Assembly (NCBI GenBank): GCA_937960785.1 | Contig: CALGOZ010000115.1 | Span: 1-64,000 of the forward strand | Source of the DNA: an uncultured Pseudogracilibacillus sp. | Lineage (GTDB): Bacteria; Bacillota; Bacilli; Bacillales; Amphibacillaceae | Reading direction: 5' to 3' | DNA: 64,000 nt | Part shown: one piece after another, positions 18,273-27,242 of the stretch | Layout: each line of letters opens with the position of its first letter | Numbering within the stretch: the first letter of the stretch is position 1 | Position numbers and translations under genes: made by a program | The notes under the pieces: generated by a model | Seen by the model: the letters and a program-made list of their open reading frames with translations, nothing else | What the model was told of the DNA's origin: nothing | Databases searched by the model: none

Positions 18273-18402
18273 ATAAAATATCTTTTTTTAAGTTACGCCT
18301 AAGCTCAAATGTATTGACAACGGTTATAAAATGGGTGATAGTAATTAAGGTGAACGTTAAATAAAAAAATATATGAATTAGTAAATGTTCTACATAAAAC
18401 TA

Positions 18403-18411
18403 TGTTATACT
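18403..18411 (+). promoter_or_regulatory. Putative promoter of hepS-menG-hepT
   Basis: TGTTATACT is an extended -10 (TGn plus TATACT at 18406-18411), 40 bases before hepS. A second candidate, TTGACA (18314-18319) with GATAGT (18337-18342), lies upstream. Confidence 0.5.
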
Positions 18412-18451
18412 TAAAAGTAATATTTGATGAAGAAAGTATAGGTGGTTCGAT

Positions 18452-19219
18452 GTGTCTTCTATCAGTAGTGAAAAACTAAGACAAAAGCTCGAAAACAAAA
18501 TGTTCCATACATTTGTTGAACAACATATGAATCGACCTTTTGTCGACTCCAAAAAATTAGATATATTATCGCTACTTTTCCACAACGTTGCATTAACTAA
18601 AGAAGAAAAGTACGATCGAATGGTTCCTATTATGCTCGTACAAATCGCCCTTGATACGCACGAACGAGTAACCCTCGACAATGAACCATTATCTGAAGAG
18701 TTAGAAAGGCAATTGTCCGTACTTGCGGGAGACTATTACAGTAGTCTTTACTATAAAGTGTTAGCTGACTTAAAAGAGGTCCAATTAATTCGCGTCATTG
18801 CAAATGCAATTAAACAAATTAATGAACAAAAAATTTCCCTTTACCAATACGAACTATCAAATTGGCAAGAATTAATGGAAACTTTTATGATAATTGAAGC
18901 GAAGCTTTTTACAAATGTCGGTAAATATTATAATGTACCACCGCTTTATTTGTCTTATATAAAAGAGCTCTTACTCATTAACCGACTAGAACAAGAGAGA
19001 GAACGAATTAAAAACAATCATTTTAGCTATATAAAACAATACGTAATACGCAACCAAATGGAATTAAGCGGACCATCGATTATCGACTCAATCAATAAGG
19101 AAATTTTCGCTCATGAAAAATTAATTGAAGAATTAACGTGTGAGGTCGCGTTAACTTATCAACAAACTAGTGACAGAACGTACTATCATACAATGTTATC
19201 AGTGGTGGAAGAAGGATAA
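18452..19219 (+). CDS. hepS: Heptaprenyl diphosphate synthase component 1
   Basis: This 255-residue small, non-catalytic subunit of the heterodimeric polyprenyl synthase makes the C35 side chain of menaquinone-7. The family is poorly conserved; supporting features are the all-helical composition, the MMIEAKLFTNVGKYY-like central region and its place directly before menG and hepT. The start is GTG, 6 bases after AGGTGG. Confidence 0.85.
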   Translation: MSSISSEKLRQKLENKMFHTFVEQHMNRPFVDSKKLDILSLLFHNVALTKEEKYDRMVPIMLVQIALDTHERVTLDNEPLSEELERQLSVLAGDYYSSLYYKVLADLKEVQLIRVIANAIKQINEQKISLYQYELSNWQELMETFMIIEAKLFTNVGKYYNVPPLYLSYIKELLLINRLEQERERIKNNHFSYIKQYVIRNQMELSGPSIIDSINKEIFAHEKLIEELTCEVALTYQQTSDRTYYHTMLSVVEEG

Positions 19220-19221
19220 AA

Positions 19222-19926
19222 ATGAAAGATAATCATAAGGCTGAAAAAGTCCATAATGTATTTCAAAACATATCAGATAAGTATGATCAAATGAATTCGA
19301 TTATCTCGTTTAATCGTCATCTCGCTTGGCGTAAAGATGTGATGAGACAGATGAACGTCCAAAAAGGAGCTGAAGCTCTTGATGTTTGTACCGGGACCGG
19401 AGACTGGGCTTTCTCTTTAGCAAAAGAAGTAGGTCAAGAAGGCAGGGTTATCGGTCTTGATTTTAGTGAAAATATGCTAGAAGTAGCAAAAGAAAAGCAG
19501 GCTGAACAAAAGGCTGCCAATGTGACGTTTATTCACGGCGACGCAATGGATCTTCCTTTTGAAGATGAAACCTTCGATTATGTAACAATAGGATTTGGAT
19601 TACGTAATGTACCCGATTATGAACAGGTGCTACGTGAAATGCACCGTGTCCTTAAGCCGGGGGGCATTGCTGTTTGTTTGGAAACTTCCCAACCAACATT
19701 AATCGGCTATCGTCAACTTTATTATTTTTATTTTCGATTTATCATGCCTCTTTTTGGAAAAATTTTTGCAAAAAGTTACGATGAGTATGCATGGCTCCAT
19801 GAATCGGCTCGAGAATTTCCGGACAAAGAACAGTTGAAGCAACTCTTTTTACACGTCGGCTTCACATCTGTACAAATAAAAGGCTACAGCGGTGGCGTAG
19901 CGGCAATGCATTTAGCTACGAAATAG
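19222..19926 (+). CDS. menG: Demethylmenaquinone methyltransferase
   Basis: This 234-residue class I SAM-dependent methyltransferase (UbiE/MenG) carries out the last step of menaquinone synthesis. Motifs are KVHNVFQNISDKYDQMNS, LDVCTGTGDWAFSL (SAM site), GLDFSENML and GLRNVPDYEQVLREMHRVLKPGG (split here only by reading). It starts 3 bases after hepS and precedes hepT, the usual arrangement. Confidence 0.95.
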   Translation: MKDNHKAEKVHNVFQNISDKYDQMNSIISFNRHLAWRKDVMRQMNVQKGAEALDVCTGTGDWAFSLAKEVGQEGRVIGLDFSENMLEVAKEKQAEQKAANVTFIHGDAMDLPFEDETFDYVTIGFGLRNVPDYEQVLREMHRVLKPGGIAVCLETSQPTLIGYRQLYYFYFRFIMPLFGKIFAKSYDEYAWLHESAREFPDKEQLKQLFLHVGFTSVQIKGYSGGVAAMHLATK

Positions 19927-19976
19927 TTAGGACAACACGATTAAACCGTGATAAGTAATGAGTAAAGGTGAACGAA

Positions 19977-20954
19977 ATGAAATTTAAATCACTTTATGAA
20001 CCGTTAAAAAACGAACTACAACAAATCGAAGAAGCTCTCAAAGATTCCATCGATGCAGAACATCCGATTTTTCGAAAAAGTTCATTACAACTAATCGAAG
20101 CTGGCGGAAAACGAATCCGTCCGGTTTTTGTTTTATTATCGAGTCAATTCGGTAAAGAAAATCGTAGCCAAAAAGATATCAAATCCGTTGCAGTCGCATT
20201 GGAATTAATCCACATGGCAACGTTAGTGCACGATGATGTCGTCGATGATGCGACACTTCGCCGGGGAAATCCAACGATTAAGCATACGTACGATAATCGT
20301 ATTGCGATGTATACCGGTGATTATATTTTAGCAAGGGCTTTAGAGGTAGTAACGACGATCGAGGAAGCTGAATTGCATCAAGTATTATCAAAGACATTAG
20401 TCAAAGTCGTTGAAGGAGAGTTCGATCAACTTCGCGACCAATATAATTTACAGCAAAATTTACGCACTTATCTACAGCGAATTAAACGTAAAACAGCTCT
20501 TTTAATTGCGACAAGTTGTAAGCTAGGTGCAATCGCAGCCGGAGCGAAACGGGAGCATGTACGCCATTTATACCAATACGGCTATTATGTCGGTATGTCT
20601 TTTCAAATTATCGATGACATATTAGATATAACTGCTTCACCGGAACAATTAGGAAAGCCTACTGGTAGCGATTTACTACAAGGCAATATTACGTTACCTG
20701 TTCTCTGTGCGATGGAAGATGAACATTTCAAAAAGCAACTGCAAGCACTTTTCCAACATCCGGAAAAGATTAGCCAGCAAGATATCGATGAAATACTGTC
20801 GCTACTTGTAGAAACAGATGCCATTGAACGTTCCTATCGATTGAGTAATTTGTATTTAGAAAAAGCAAATATCGCCTTGAATAAGTTGCCACAAAAAGAT
20901 GCAAAAACAGCCTTACAAATAATTGCTAACATGATTGGCAAGCGTAAATTTTAA
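19977..20954 (+). CDS. hepT: Heptaprenyl diphosphate synthase component 2
   Basis: This 325-residue catalytic trans-prenyltransferase adds isopentenyl units to build the C35 chain. The first aspartate-rich motif is in LVHDDVVDDATLRRG, and the second in QIIDDILDIT. GGKRIRP near the N-terminus binds diphosphate. ATG 19977 follows AAAGGTGA by 6 bases; the GTG at 19968 lies within that site. Confidence 0.95.
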   Translation: MKFKSLYEPLKNELQQIEEALKDSIDAEHPIFRKSSLQLIEAGGKRIRPVFVLLSSQFGKENRSQKDIKSVAVALELIHMATLVHDDVVDDATLRRGNPTIKHTYDNRIAMYTGDYILARALEVVTTIEEAELHQVLSKTLVKVVEGEFDQLRDQYNLQQNLRTYLQRIKRKTALLIATSCKLGAIAAGAKREHVRHLYQYGYYVGMSFQIIDDILDITASPEQLGKPTGSDLLQGNITLPVLCAMEDEHFKKQLQALFQHPEKISQQDIDEILSLLVETDAIERSYRLSNLYLEKANIALNKLPQKDAKTALQIIANMIGKRKF

Positions 20955-21077
20955 TAAAATTTATGAATCATTAGTTAACGTGTTGATACGTTTAATTGTA
21001 TTATGTGGAATTATTTGATAGAATTTTAAGGACAAAAATAATTGATAATTAACATTGTTATAGAGGAGAAGGTTTGT

Positions 21078-21524
21078 ATGGAAAAAACTTTTATTATGGT
21101 AAAACCAGATGGTGTACAGCGCAATGTCATCGGCGAAGTAGTAAAACGTTTCGAACAAAAAGGTTTTAAACTTGCCGGTGCGAAGTTAATGCAAGTATCA
21201 CAGGAATTAGCCGAAACTCATTACAGTGAACATAAGGAGCGTCCATTTTTCGGCGAGTTAGTAGACTTTATTACATCAGGACCAGTATTTGCGATGGTTT
21301 GGGAAGGGGAAAACGTTATTTCAACAGCTCGTACGATGATCGGTGCTACAAACCCACAGGAAGCAAATCCAGGGTCAATTCGTGGCGATTTCGGTGTGAC
21401 AGTCGGTAAAAACATTATCCACGGGTCCGACTCAAAAGAAAGTGCAGAAAGAGAGATTAACTTATTCTTTAAAGAAGATGAACTAATCGCTTACGATAAA
21501 CAAGATCACGATTGGATTTATTAA
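21078..21524 (+). CDS. ndk: Nucleoside diphosphate kinase
   Basis: This 148-residue enzyme balances NTP and dNTP pools by phosphate transfer through a histidine. The N-terminus MEKTFIMVKPDGVQR and the active-site segment GKNIIHGSDS (with the phosphorylated His) are canonical. ATG 21078 follows GAGGAGAAGG; the open frame from 21042 is untranslated leader. Confidence 0.97.
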   Translation: MEKTFIMVKPDGVQRNVIGEVVKRFEQKGFKLAGAKLMQVSQELAETHYSEHKERPFFGELVDFITSGPVFAMVWEGENVISTARTMIGATNPQEANPGSIRGDFGVTVGKNIIHGSDSKESAEREINLFFKEDELIAYDKQDHDWIY

Positions 21525-21531
21525 TACCGTT

Positions 21532-21566
21532 TAAAGGCCTCTGTTATTGTAACGGAGGCTTTCTAT
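21532..21566 (+). terminator. Intrinsic terminator after ndk
   Basis: GCCTCTGTTA pairs with TAACGGAGGC around TTG, followed by TTTCT. Confidence 0.8.
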
Positions 21567-21593
21567 TATAGCTTACATAAGGAGAGCAAGTAC

Positions 21594-22373
21594 GTGGCTG
21601 AATACGAAGCTTTTATAGCGAAAGTTCATCAATTGTTAGATATCGATTTGCATAGTTATAAAGAAGCACAAATGCGAAGACGTTTGACATCGTTACGTAA
21701 TAAACGGGGTTTTCGAAGTTTCGAAACGTATTTCAAAGCAATTAAAGAAGACGAGTCTTTGCGGGAAGAATTTATCGATCGAATTACGATTAATGTATCT
21801 GAATTTTATCGGAATCCGCGCCGTTGGGATGTCCTAAGGGAAAAAGTTTTCCCAAAATTAATTGCAGAAAAAAGACGCGATACATTAGAAATTTGGAGCG
21901 CTGCATGTTCGACGGGAGAGGAACCATATAGCTTAGCGATTATGTTGAAAGAACATTTCCCAAAGGAAAAAGCTAATATACTAGCGACGGATCTCGACGA
22001 AAAGGTATTAGAAGTAGCTAAAAAAGGTGTATACGATGAGCAGGATTTAAAAGATTTACCTCCCCATAAGAAAAGAAAATATTTCACTGAAATCGATCAA
22101 AAATTTGCAATCAATGAGGAGTTAAAGCGGAATATTACGTTTAAGCAACACGATTTATTAAAGGATCGTTATCCACGAAATATCGATTTAATCGTTTGTC
22201 GTAACGTTTTAATCTATTTTACAGATGATGCAAAAGATAAAATTTATAAAAACTTAAGCGAATCACTCCGCACGAACGGTATATTATTCGTCGGTAGTAC
22301 GGAGCAAATTTTTAATCCGAAAGAATATAATTTTGACTTATTTGATACGTTTTTTTATGAAAAAGTTGAATAA
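21594..22373 (+). CDS. cheR: Chemoreceptor glutamate methyltransferase CheR
   Basis: This 259-residue enzyme transfers methyl groups from SAM to glutamates of chemotaxis receptors. It has the helical N-terminal domain (YKEAQMRRRLTSLRNKRGF), then the SAM site WSAACSTGEEPYSLAIML and LIVCRNVLIYF. The start is GTG after GGAG. Together with the PilZ protein it indicates a motile organism. Location between ndk and aroC matches B. subtilis. Confidence 0.95.
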   Translation: MAEYEAFIAKVHQLLDIDLHSYKEAQMRRRLTSLRNKRGFRSFETYFKAIKEDESLREEFIDRITINVSEFYRNPRRWDVLREKVFPKLIAEKRRDTLEIWSAACSTGEEPYSLAIMLKEHFPKEKANILATDLDEKVLEVAKKGVYDEQDLKDLPPHKKRKYFTEIDQKFAINEELKRNITFKQHDLLKDRYPRNIDLIVCRNVLIYFTDDAKDKIYKNLSESLRTNGILFVGSTEQIFNPKEYNFDLFDTFFYEKVE

Positions 22374-22391
22374 AAGAAAGGGGAACAGTCG

Positions 22392-23558
22392 ATGCGTTAT
22401 TTAACAGCTGGTGAATCACATGGTAAAAAATTGACGACGATTATCGAAGGTGTACCGGCACGAATGCCTATTCGTAAGGAAGAGATCGATGAATCATTAC
22501 TTCGCCGTCAAAAAGGACACGGACGTGGTCGTAGAATGCAAATAGAAAAAGACTTAGTTGAAATTACAAGCGGAGTGCGTCATGGTTATACGCTCGGCTC
22601 ACCAATCGCATTAGAAGTAGTAAATGATGACTTTAAAAGTTGGGTCGATATTATGGGCGAAGAACCAATTGATGAAGATGAAAAAATTCGTCGTGTCGTC
22701 ACTCGTCCCCGTCCAGGTCATGCCGATTTAAATGGTGCGATTAAATATGGCCATCGGGATATGCGTAACGTATTAGAACGTTCTAGTGCGAGAGAAACGA
22801 CAGCAAGAGTCGCAGCAGGAGCTGTTGCTAAAATTATGCTTCGTCAACTAGGAATTGAAGTTTGTGGTTACGTGAAAGAAATTGGCGGTATTCAAGCAGA
22901 TGAGCGACCGGAATTAACAATAGAAGAGAGAAAGGAAATCTCTGAAGAATCTCCCGTTCGTGTGCTCGATCAATCCGTAGAACAAGAAATGATGGATGCA
23001 ATTGACCAAGCAAAGGCAGACGGTGATTCTATCGGCGGGGTTTGTGAAGTATATGTCGAAGGAATGCCAGCAGGAATAGGTTCGTACGTCCATTATGATC
23101 GTAAACTTGACGGTAAGTTAGCCCAAGCGGTAATGAGTATTAACGCTTTTAAAGGAGTAGAAATCGGCATTGGTTTTGAAGCCGCTCGTAAAAACGGAAG
23201 TGAAGTTCACGATGAAATTTTATGGAGTAAAGAACGAGGTTATTACCGACGTACGAATCGTTTAGGTGGTTTTGAAGGTGGAATGACAAGTGGTATGCCT
23301 CTTATTATAAAGGGTGTAATGAAACCAATTCCGACATTATATAAACCACTTCAAAGTGTCGATATCGAAACGAAAGAGCCGTTTAATGCAAGCATTGAAC
23401 GTTCAGACTCTTGTGCAGTTCCTGCTGCAAGCGTCGTTATGGAACATGTCGTTGCCTTCGAATTAGCAAAAGCAATTACAGAACAATTTACGAGCGATTC
23501 CTTCCCACAATTAAAACGGGAGTTAGATGAATATCGTGAAGAAATTAGAGGGTTTTAA
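22392..23558 (+). CDS. aroC: Chorismate synthase
   Basis: This 388-residue FMN-dependent enzyme makes chorismate from EPSP. Signature segments are GESHGKKLTTIIEGVPA, RPGHADLNGAIKYGHRDMRNVLERSSARETTARV (given here only as its position, residues 115-148) and SGMPLIIKGVMKPIPT. It is the first gene of a six-gene aromatic operon. In B. subtilis the same gene is called aroF. Confidence 0.97.
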   Translation: MRYLTAGESHGKKLTTIIEGVPARMPIRKEEIDESLLRRQKGHGRGRRMQIEKDLVEITSGVRHGYTLGSPIALEVVNDDFKSWVDIMGEEPIDEDEKIRRVVTRPRPGHADLNGAIKYGHRDMRNVLERSSARETTARVAAGAVAKIMLRQLGIEVCGYVKEIGGIQADERPELTIEERKEISEESPVRVLDQSVEQEMMDAIDQAKADGDSIGGVCEVYVEGMPAGIGSYVHYDRKLDGKLAQAVMSINAFKGVEIGIGFEAARKNGSEVHDEILWSKERGYYRRTNRLGGFEGGMTSGMPLIIKGVMKPIPTLYKPLQSVDIETKEPFNASIERSDSCAVPAASVVMEHVVAFELAKAITEQFTSDSFPQLKRELDEYREEIRGF

Positions 23559-24638
23559 ATGAAAGAGTTATTCATTCAGACTTCCACTCATGATTATACA
23601 GTTTATGTTGGCAAAGGCCTTCGCTACAAACTTAATGAATTGTTACCGAGAGATTATCGAGATATTTTAATCATTACAGATGATGTAGTAGCTCCGCTTT
23701 ATTTAGAGGATTTTAAAGCGACACTTAAAGCTCCCTCGGTTACCGTATTCGAAGTCATTATACCTAGTGGTGAACGATCAAAAAGTATCGAACAATATTA
23801 CCGATTACAAACGAAAGCCTTAGAATACAATTTAGACCGTAACTCTTTAATCGTTGCGCTAGGCGGTGGAGTCGTAGGTGATTTAGCGGGCTTTGTCGCG
23901 GCAACCTTTATGCGTGGAATCGATTATGTGCAAGTTCCGACGACTATTTTAGCTCATGACAGTAGTGTCGGTGGAAAAGTTGCGATTAACCATGAACTTG
24001 GGAAAAATTTAATCGGTGCTTTTTATCCACCCCGTGCAGTTATTTATGATATCGATACGTTAAAGTCGCTTCCAGAACACGAAGTTCGTTCTGGTTATGC
24101 AGAAATAGTAAAAGAAGCTTTCATTCAAGAGGAAGTTTTTTTATCGGAACTATTGTCGAAAAATTTAAATAATATTAGTGAACAAGAACTAATTGCACAT
24201 TTATATAAAGGCATTAAAGTAAAAGCCACAATCGTCGAACAAGATGAAACAGAGGCTGATATAAGGAAATTTTTAAATTTCGGTCATACCTTGGCCCATG
24301 CCATAGAAGCAAAATTAAGTTATGGTCGCATTACCCATGGAGAAGCAGTAGCCATTGGTATGTTATTTGCCCTTAAAATTAGTGAGTCGTATTCGGATAC
24401 TGATTTGCAAATAGATAAATATAAACAATGGTTGAAAATGAACGATTATCCGCTGACGCTTTTCGATTTAGAAAGTAATTCCCTCATAGAAACGATGAAA
24501 TTAGATAAAAAAGCGACAGCAGACTCAATACAATTAGTATTATTAGAAAAGTTAGGGAAGCCAATTGTCGTCGATTTTTCCGAAATGAAATTAAAAACTT
24601 ATCTCGATGCATTTATAAAGGAGCTGAGTGAGACGTGA
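23559..24638 (+). CDS. aroB: 3-dehydroquinate synthase
   Basis: This 359-residue, NAD- and metal-dependent enzyme converts DAHP to 3-dehydroquinate. It shows ALGGGVVGDLAGFVAAT (NAD binding), the metal-ligand region SGYAEIVKEAF, and NFGHTLAHAIE with HGEAVAIGM. The ATG directly abuts the aroC stop, so the genes are tightly coupled. Confidence 0.96.
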   Translation: MKELFIQTSTHDYTVYVGKGLRYKLNELLPRDYRDILIITDDVVAPLYLEDFKATLKAPSVTVFEVIIPSGERSKSIEQYYRLQTKALEYNLDRNSLIVALGGGVVGDLAGFVAATFMRGIDYVQVPTTILAHDSSVGGKVAINHELGKNLIGAFYPPRAVIYDIDTLKSLPEHEVRSGYAEIVKEAFIQEEVFLSELLSKNLNNISEQELIAHLYKGIKVKATIVEQDETEADIRKFLNFGHTLAHAIEAKLSYGRITHGEAVAIGMLFALKISESYSDTDLQIDKYKQWLKMNDYPLTLFDLESNSLIETMKLDKKATADSIQLVLLEKLGKPIVVDFSEMKLKTYLDAFIKELSET

Positions 24639-25012
24639 TACGTGGTTTTCGTGGCGCTACGACAGTTACAAAAAATGAAGAAACTGAAATCTTAAATGAA
24701 ACCGAAAGACTCGTTCGGAAAATGATTGAAAAAAATCGCATTGAGCCTGAGCAGATTTCTCACGTCTTTTTTTCGGTTACCGAAGATTTAAATGCAGTTT
24801 TTCCGGCGAAGGTTAGTCGCCGAATCAAAGGTTGGAAGCATGTACCAGTTATGTGTATGCGCGAAATTGACGTGCCGAACAGTTTAGAACGGTGCATTCG
24901 AATTATGCTTGTTGCAAATACTTCCTTAAGTCAACAAGAAGTTGAACATATTTACTTGAACGAAGCAGTTCAGTTACGACCAGATCTACTCGATAAAAAG
25001 AAGGTGAAATAA
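24635..25012 (+). CDS. aroH: Monofunctional chorismate mutase, AroH type
   Basis: This 125-residue enzyme rearranges chorismate to prephenate and has the trimeric AroH fold found in Bacillus. Recognisable features are RGFRGATTV (with the active-site Arg), FPAKVSRRIKGW, PVMCMREIDV and the CIRIMLVANT segment. The GTG start overlaps the aroB stop by 4 bases. In B. subtilis the trp operon follows here; in this window hisC follows directly. Confidence 0.95.
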   Translation: MIRGFRGATTVTKNEETEILNETERLVRKMIEKNRIEPEQISHVFFSVTEDLNAVFPAKVSRRIKGWKHVPVMCMREIDVPNSLERCIRIMLVANTSLSQQEVEHIYLNEAVQLRPDLLDKKKVK

Positions 25013-26106
25013 TGTTGGGAAAAGCAGTCTTACAAGAACTATCTGCTTATAAACAAGGTATACAAATAAAAGATGTGCAAAAAAAATATAATTTAGAAAA
25101 AATCATAAAACTCGCTTCAAACGAAAATCCGTACGGTTATTCTGATTTAGTGACGGAGACGTTAAAAGAAATGGAGCATGATTTTTTCCTATATCCGGAT
25201 GGATATGCTGAACGATTACGAAGGAAGCTAGCGGAATCCTATCGTATTTCACTGGACAATCTTGTTTTTGGTGCTGGATCGGATGAGATTATTACTTTTA
25301 TTTGTCGAGCATTTTTACATGAAGGAACAAATACGGTAATGGCTAAAGCGACATTTCCACAATATCGTCATCATGCCTTAATCGAAGGAGCAACAGTTAA
25401 AGAAATTCCAACTTTACAAAATGGTGCTCACGATTTAGACGGTATGTTAGAGGCAATTGATCAAAATACAAAAGTCGTTTGGCTATGTACGCCAGACAAT
25501 CCAACGGGACAATTGATTCGTTATGTGCAATTTCAACAATTTATGGACAAATGTCCGGAAGATGTCGTCGTCGTGTTAGATGAAGCGTATTATGAGTATG
25601 TCGATCCTAATTTGCGCTATCCTTTTGAAGAAGTGCTCGAAAAATATCCGAATGTCATTATGTTACGAACGTTTTCAAAAATTTATGGTTTAGCCAGTTT
25701 ACGAGTTGGCTATGGAATTGCGAATGAGTCGATTGCTCATCTATTAAACGTCGTTCGGGGACCTTTTAATACGACAACGTTAAGCCAACGACTTTGTGAA
25801 GCTGCCATTTCTGACCAAGCATTTGTTGAACGGACTAGACAAATGAATGCAAAAGTTCGTACTCAATTCGAGCAATTTTTAGACTCAATTGGTTGGGAAT
25901 ATTATGAATCTCATACGAACTTTTTACTCGTAAAAACTCCAATCGACGCTGATAAAGCTTCCAACTATTTATTACAAAAAGGCTTTATCGTTAGGTCAGG
26001 GAGTTTATTAGGATACCCGAGGACGCTTCGTATTACAATCGGGACAGAAGAAGATATGACTGCATTACAACAAGTTATTTTGCAATTACAAAGAGAACTG
26101 GAATAA
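25012..26106 (+). CDS. hisC: Histidinol-phosphate aminotransferase
   Basis: This 364-residue PLP enzyme of fold type I acts in histidine synthesis and, in bacilli, also in transamination to Tyr and Phe. Key features are LASNENPYGYS, FGAGSDEII, CTPDNPTGQ, LDEAYYEYV and the PLP-lysine segment RTFSKIYGLASLRVGYG. The ATG shares one base with the aroH stop (TAATG). Its place between aroH and tyrA supports the dual role. Confidence 0.95.
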   Translation: MLGKAVLQELSAYKQGIQIKDVQKKYNLEKIIKLASNENPYGYSDLVTETLKEMEHDFFLYPDGYAERLRRKLAESYRISLDNLVFGAGSDEIITFICRAFLHEGTNTVMAKATFPQYRHHALIEGATVKEIPTLQNGAHDLDGMLEAIDQNTKVVWLCTPDNPTGQLIRYVQFQQFMDKCPEDVVVVLDEAYYEYVDPNLRYPFEEVLEKYPNVIMLRTFSKIYGLASLRVGYGIANESIAHLLNVVRGPFNTTTLSQRLCEAAISDQAFVERTRQMNAKVRTQFEQFLDSIGWEYYESHTNFLLVKTPIDADKASNYLLQKGFIVRSGSLLGYPRTLRITIGTEEDMTALQQVILQLQRELE

Positions 26107-26118
26107 AGAGGTATGAAA

Positions 26119-27222
26119 ATGACGCGTAAAGTGTTAGTCGCTGGGCTGGGGTTAATCGGAGGTTCCCTAGCAAAAGCGATGCGAAAAGATGAACAAAATT
26201 ATGTAATCGGTTATGACTTAGATGAAGGGACGTTAGAATATGCTCTTGAAGAACAGATCGTACATGAAGTGACTGATTCAATCGAAGCAGTAATAAATAA
26301 AATCGATGTAATGATCATTGCGACACCAATTTCTTCAACAATTGAATTGTTGAAGAAAATAGACGAAATTGCAATTTCAAAACCAGTCATCGTTACCGAT
26401 GTAAGTTCAGTAAAAGGTTCTGTTTTAAACGTTGCTAATGATTTACAAAATAAAAACATTATTTTTATCGGTGGCCACCCGATGGCAGGTTCTCATAAAA
26501 CGGGAATTGAAGCAGCGAAAGCCCATCTTTTTGAAAATGCGATTTACGTCTTAACACCGACGAAAGATAGTCGCGAAAAGGAAATTGATTTTTTAAAAGA
26601 GACGCTAAAAGAAACGAAAAGTAATTTTATTATTTTACAACCGGAAGAACATGACGAAATGACGAGTGTCATTAGTCACTTTCCACATTTAATCGCTTCG
26701 TCCCTTGTACATCAAGCACGAAAATGGGAACAAGTACACGAATTTTTACCGGAATTAGCTGCTGGAGGTTTTCGGGATATTACCCGAATTGCCTCAAGTA
26801 ATCCGACAATGTGGCAAGATATTTTTCAACATAACGGTGAGCAGATGTCCCGCTTATTACAAGATTGGATTAATGAAATGGTCACTTTGAAGGAATTTTT
26901 AGATAAAAATAGTAAAGAAAAAATGATTACGTATTTAGAACAAGCGAAAAAATATCGAGACGGTTTGGGCGTCGAACGGACCCGAGGTGCACTTCCATCT
27001 TATTACGATATTTACGTTGATATTCAAGATAAGCCAGGAGCAATCGCTGGTGTTGTTCAACTGTTAGCGGACGCGGAAATTAGTTTACGGAACATTAGAA
27101 TTTTGGAAATTCGCGATAATGTTAGCGGAGCCTTGCGCTTAAGTGTCACCCATCATCGCGATCAGCAAAAAGCTTATGAACTTCTAAAGCGACATGATTA
27201 CGAAGTTTATTTAGATGTATAA
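26119..27222 (+). CDS. tyrA: Prephenate dehydrogenase
   Basis: This 367-residue enzyme oxidises prephenate to 4-hydroxyphenylpyruvate for tyrosine. It has an N-terminal Rossmann motif (VAGLGLIGGSLAKA), IGGHPMAGSHKTG in the centre, and a C-terminal ACT domain (about residues 295-365, starting DIYVDIQDKPGAIAGV) that suggests feedback control by tyrosine. I chose ATG 26119, 6 bases after AAAGAGGT; ATG 26113 touches that site. Confidence 0.94.
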   Translation: MTRKVLVAGLGLIGGSLAKAMRKDEQNYVIGYDLDEGTLEYALEEQIVHEVTDSIEAVINKIDVMIIATPISSTIELLKKIDEIAISKPVIVTDVSSVKGSVLNVANDLQNKNIIFIGGHPMAGSHKTGIEAAKAHLFENAIYVLTPTKDSREKEIDFLKETLKETKSNFIILQPEEHDEMTSVISHFPHLIASSLVHQARKWEQVHEFLPELAAGGFRDITRIASSNPTMWQDIFQHNGEQMSRLLQDWINEMVTLKEFLDKNSKEKMITYLEQAKKYRDGLGVERTRGALPSYYDIYVDIQDKPGAIAGVVQLLADAEISLRNIRILEIRDNVSGALRLSVTHHRDQQKAYELLKRHDYEVYLDV

Positions 27223-27242
27223 AGTATTGGGGGATAGTTTTC

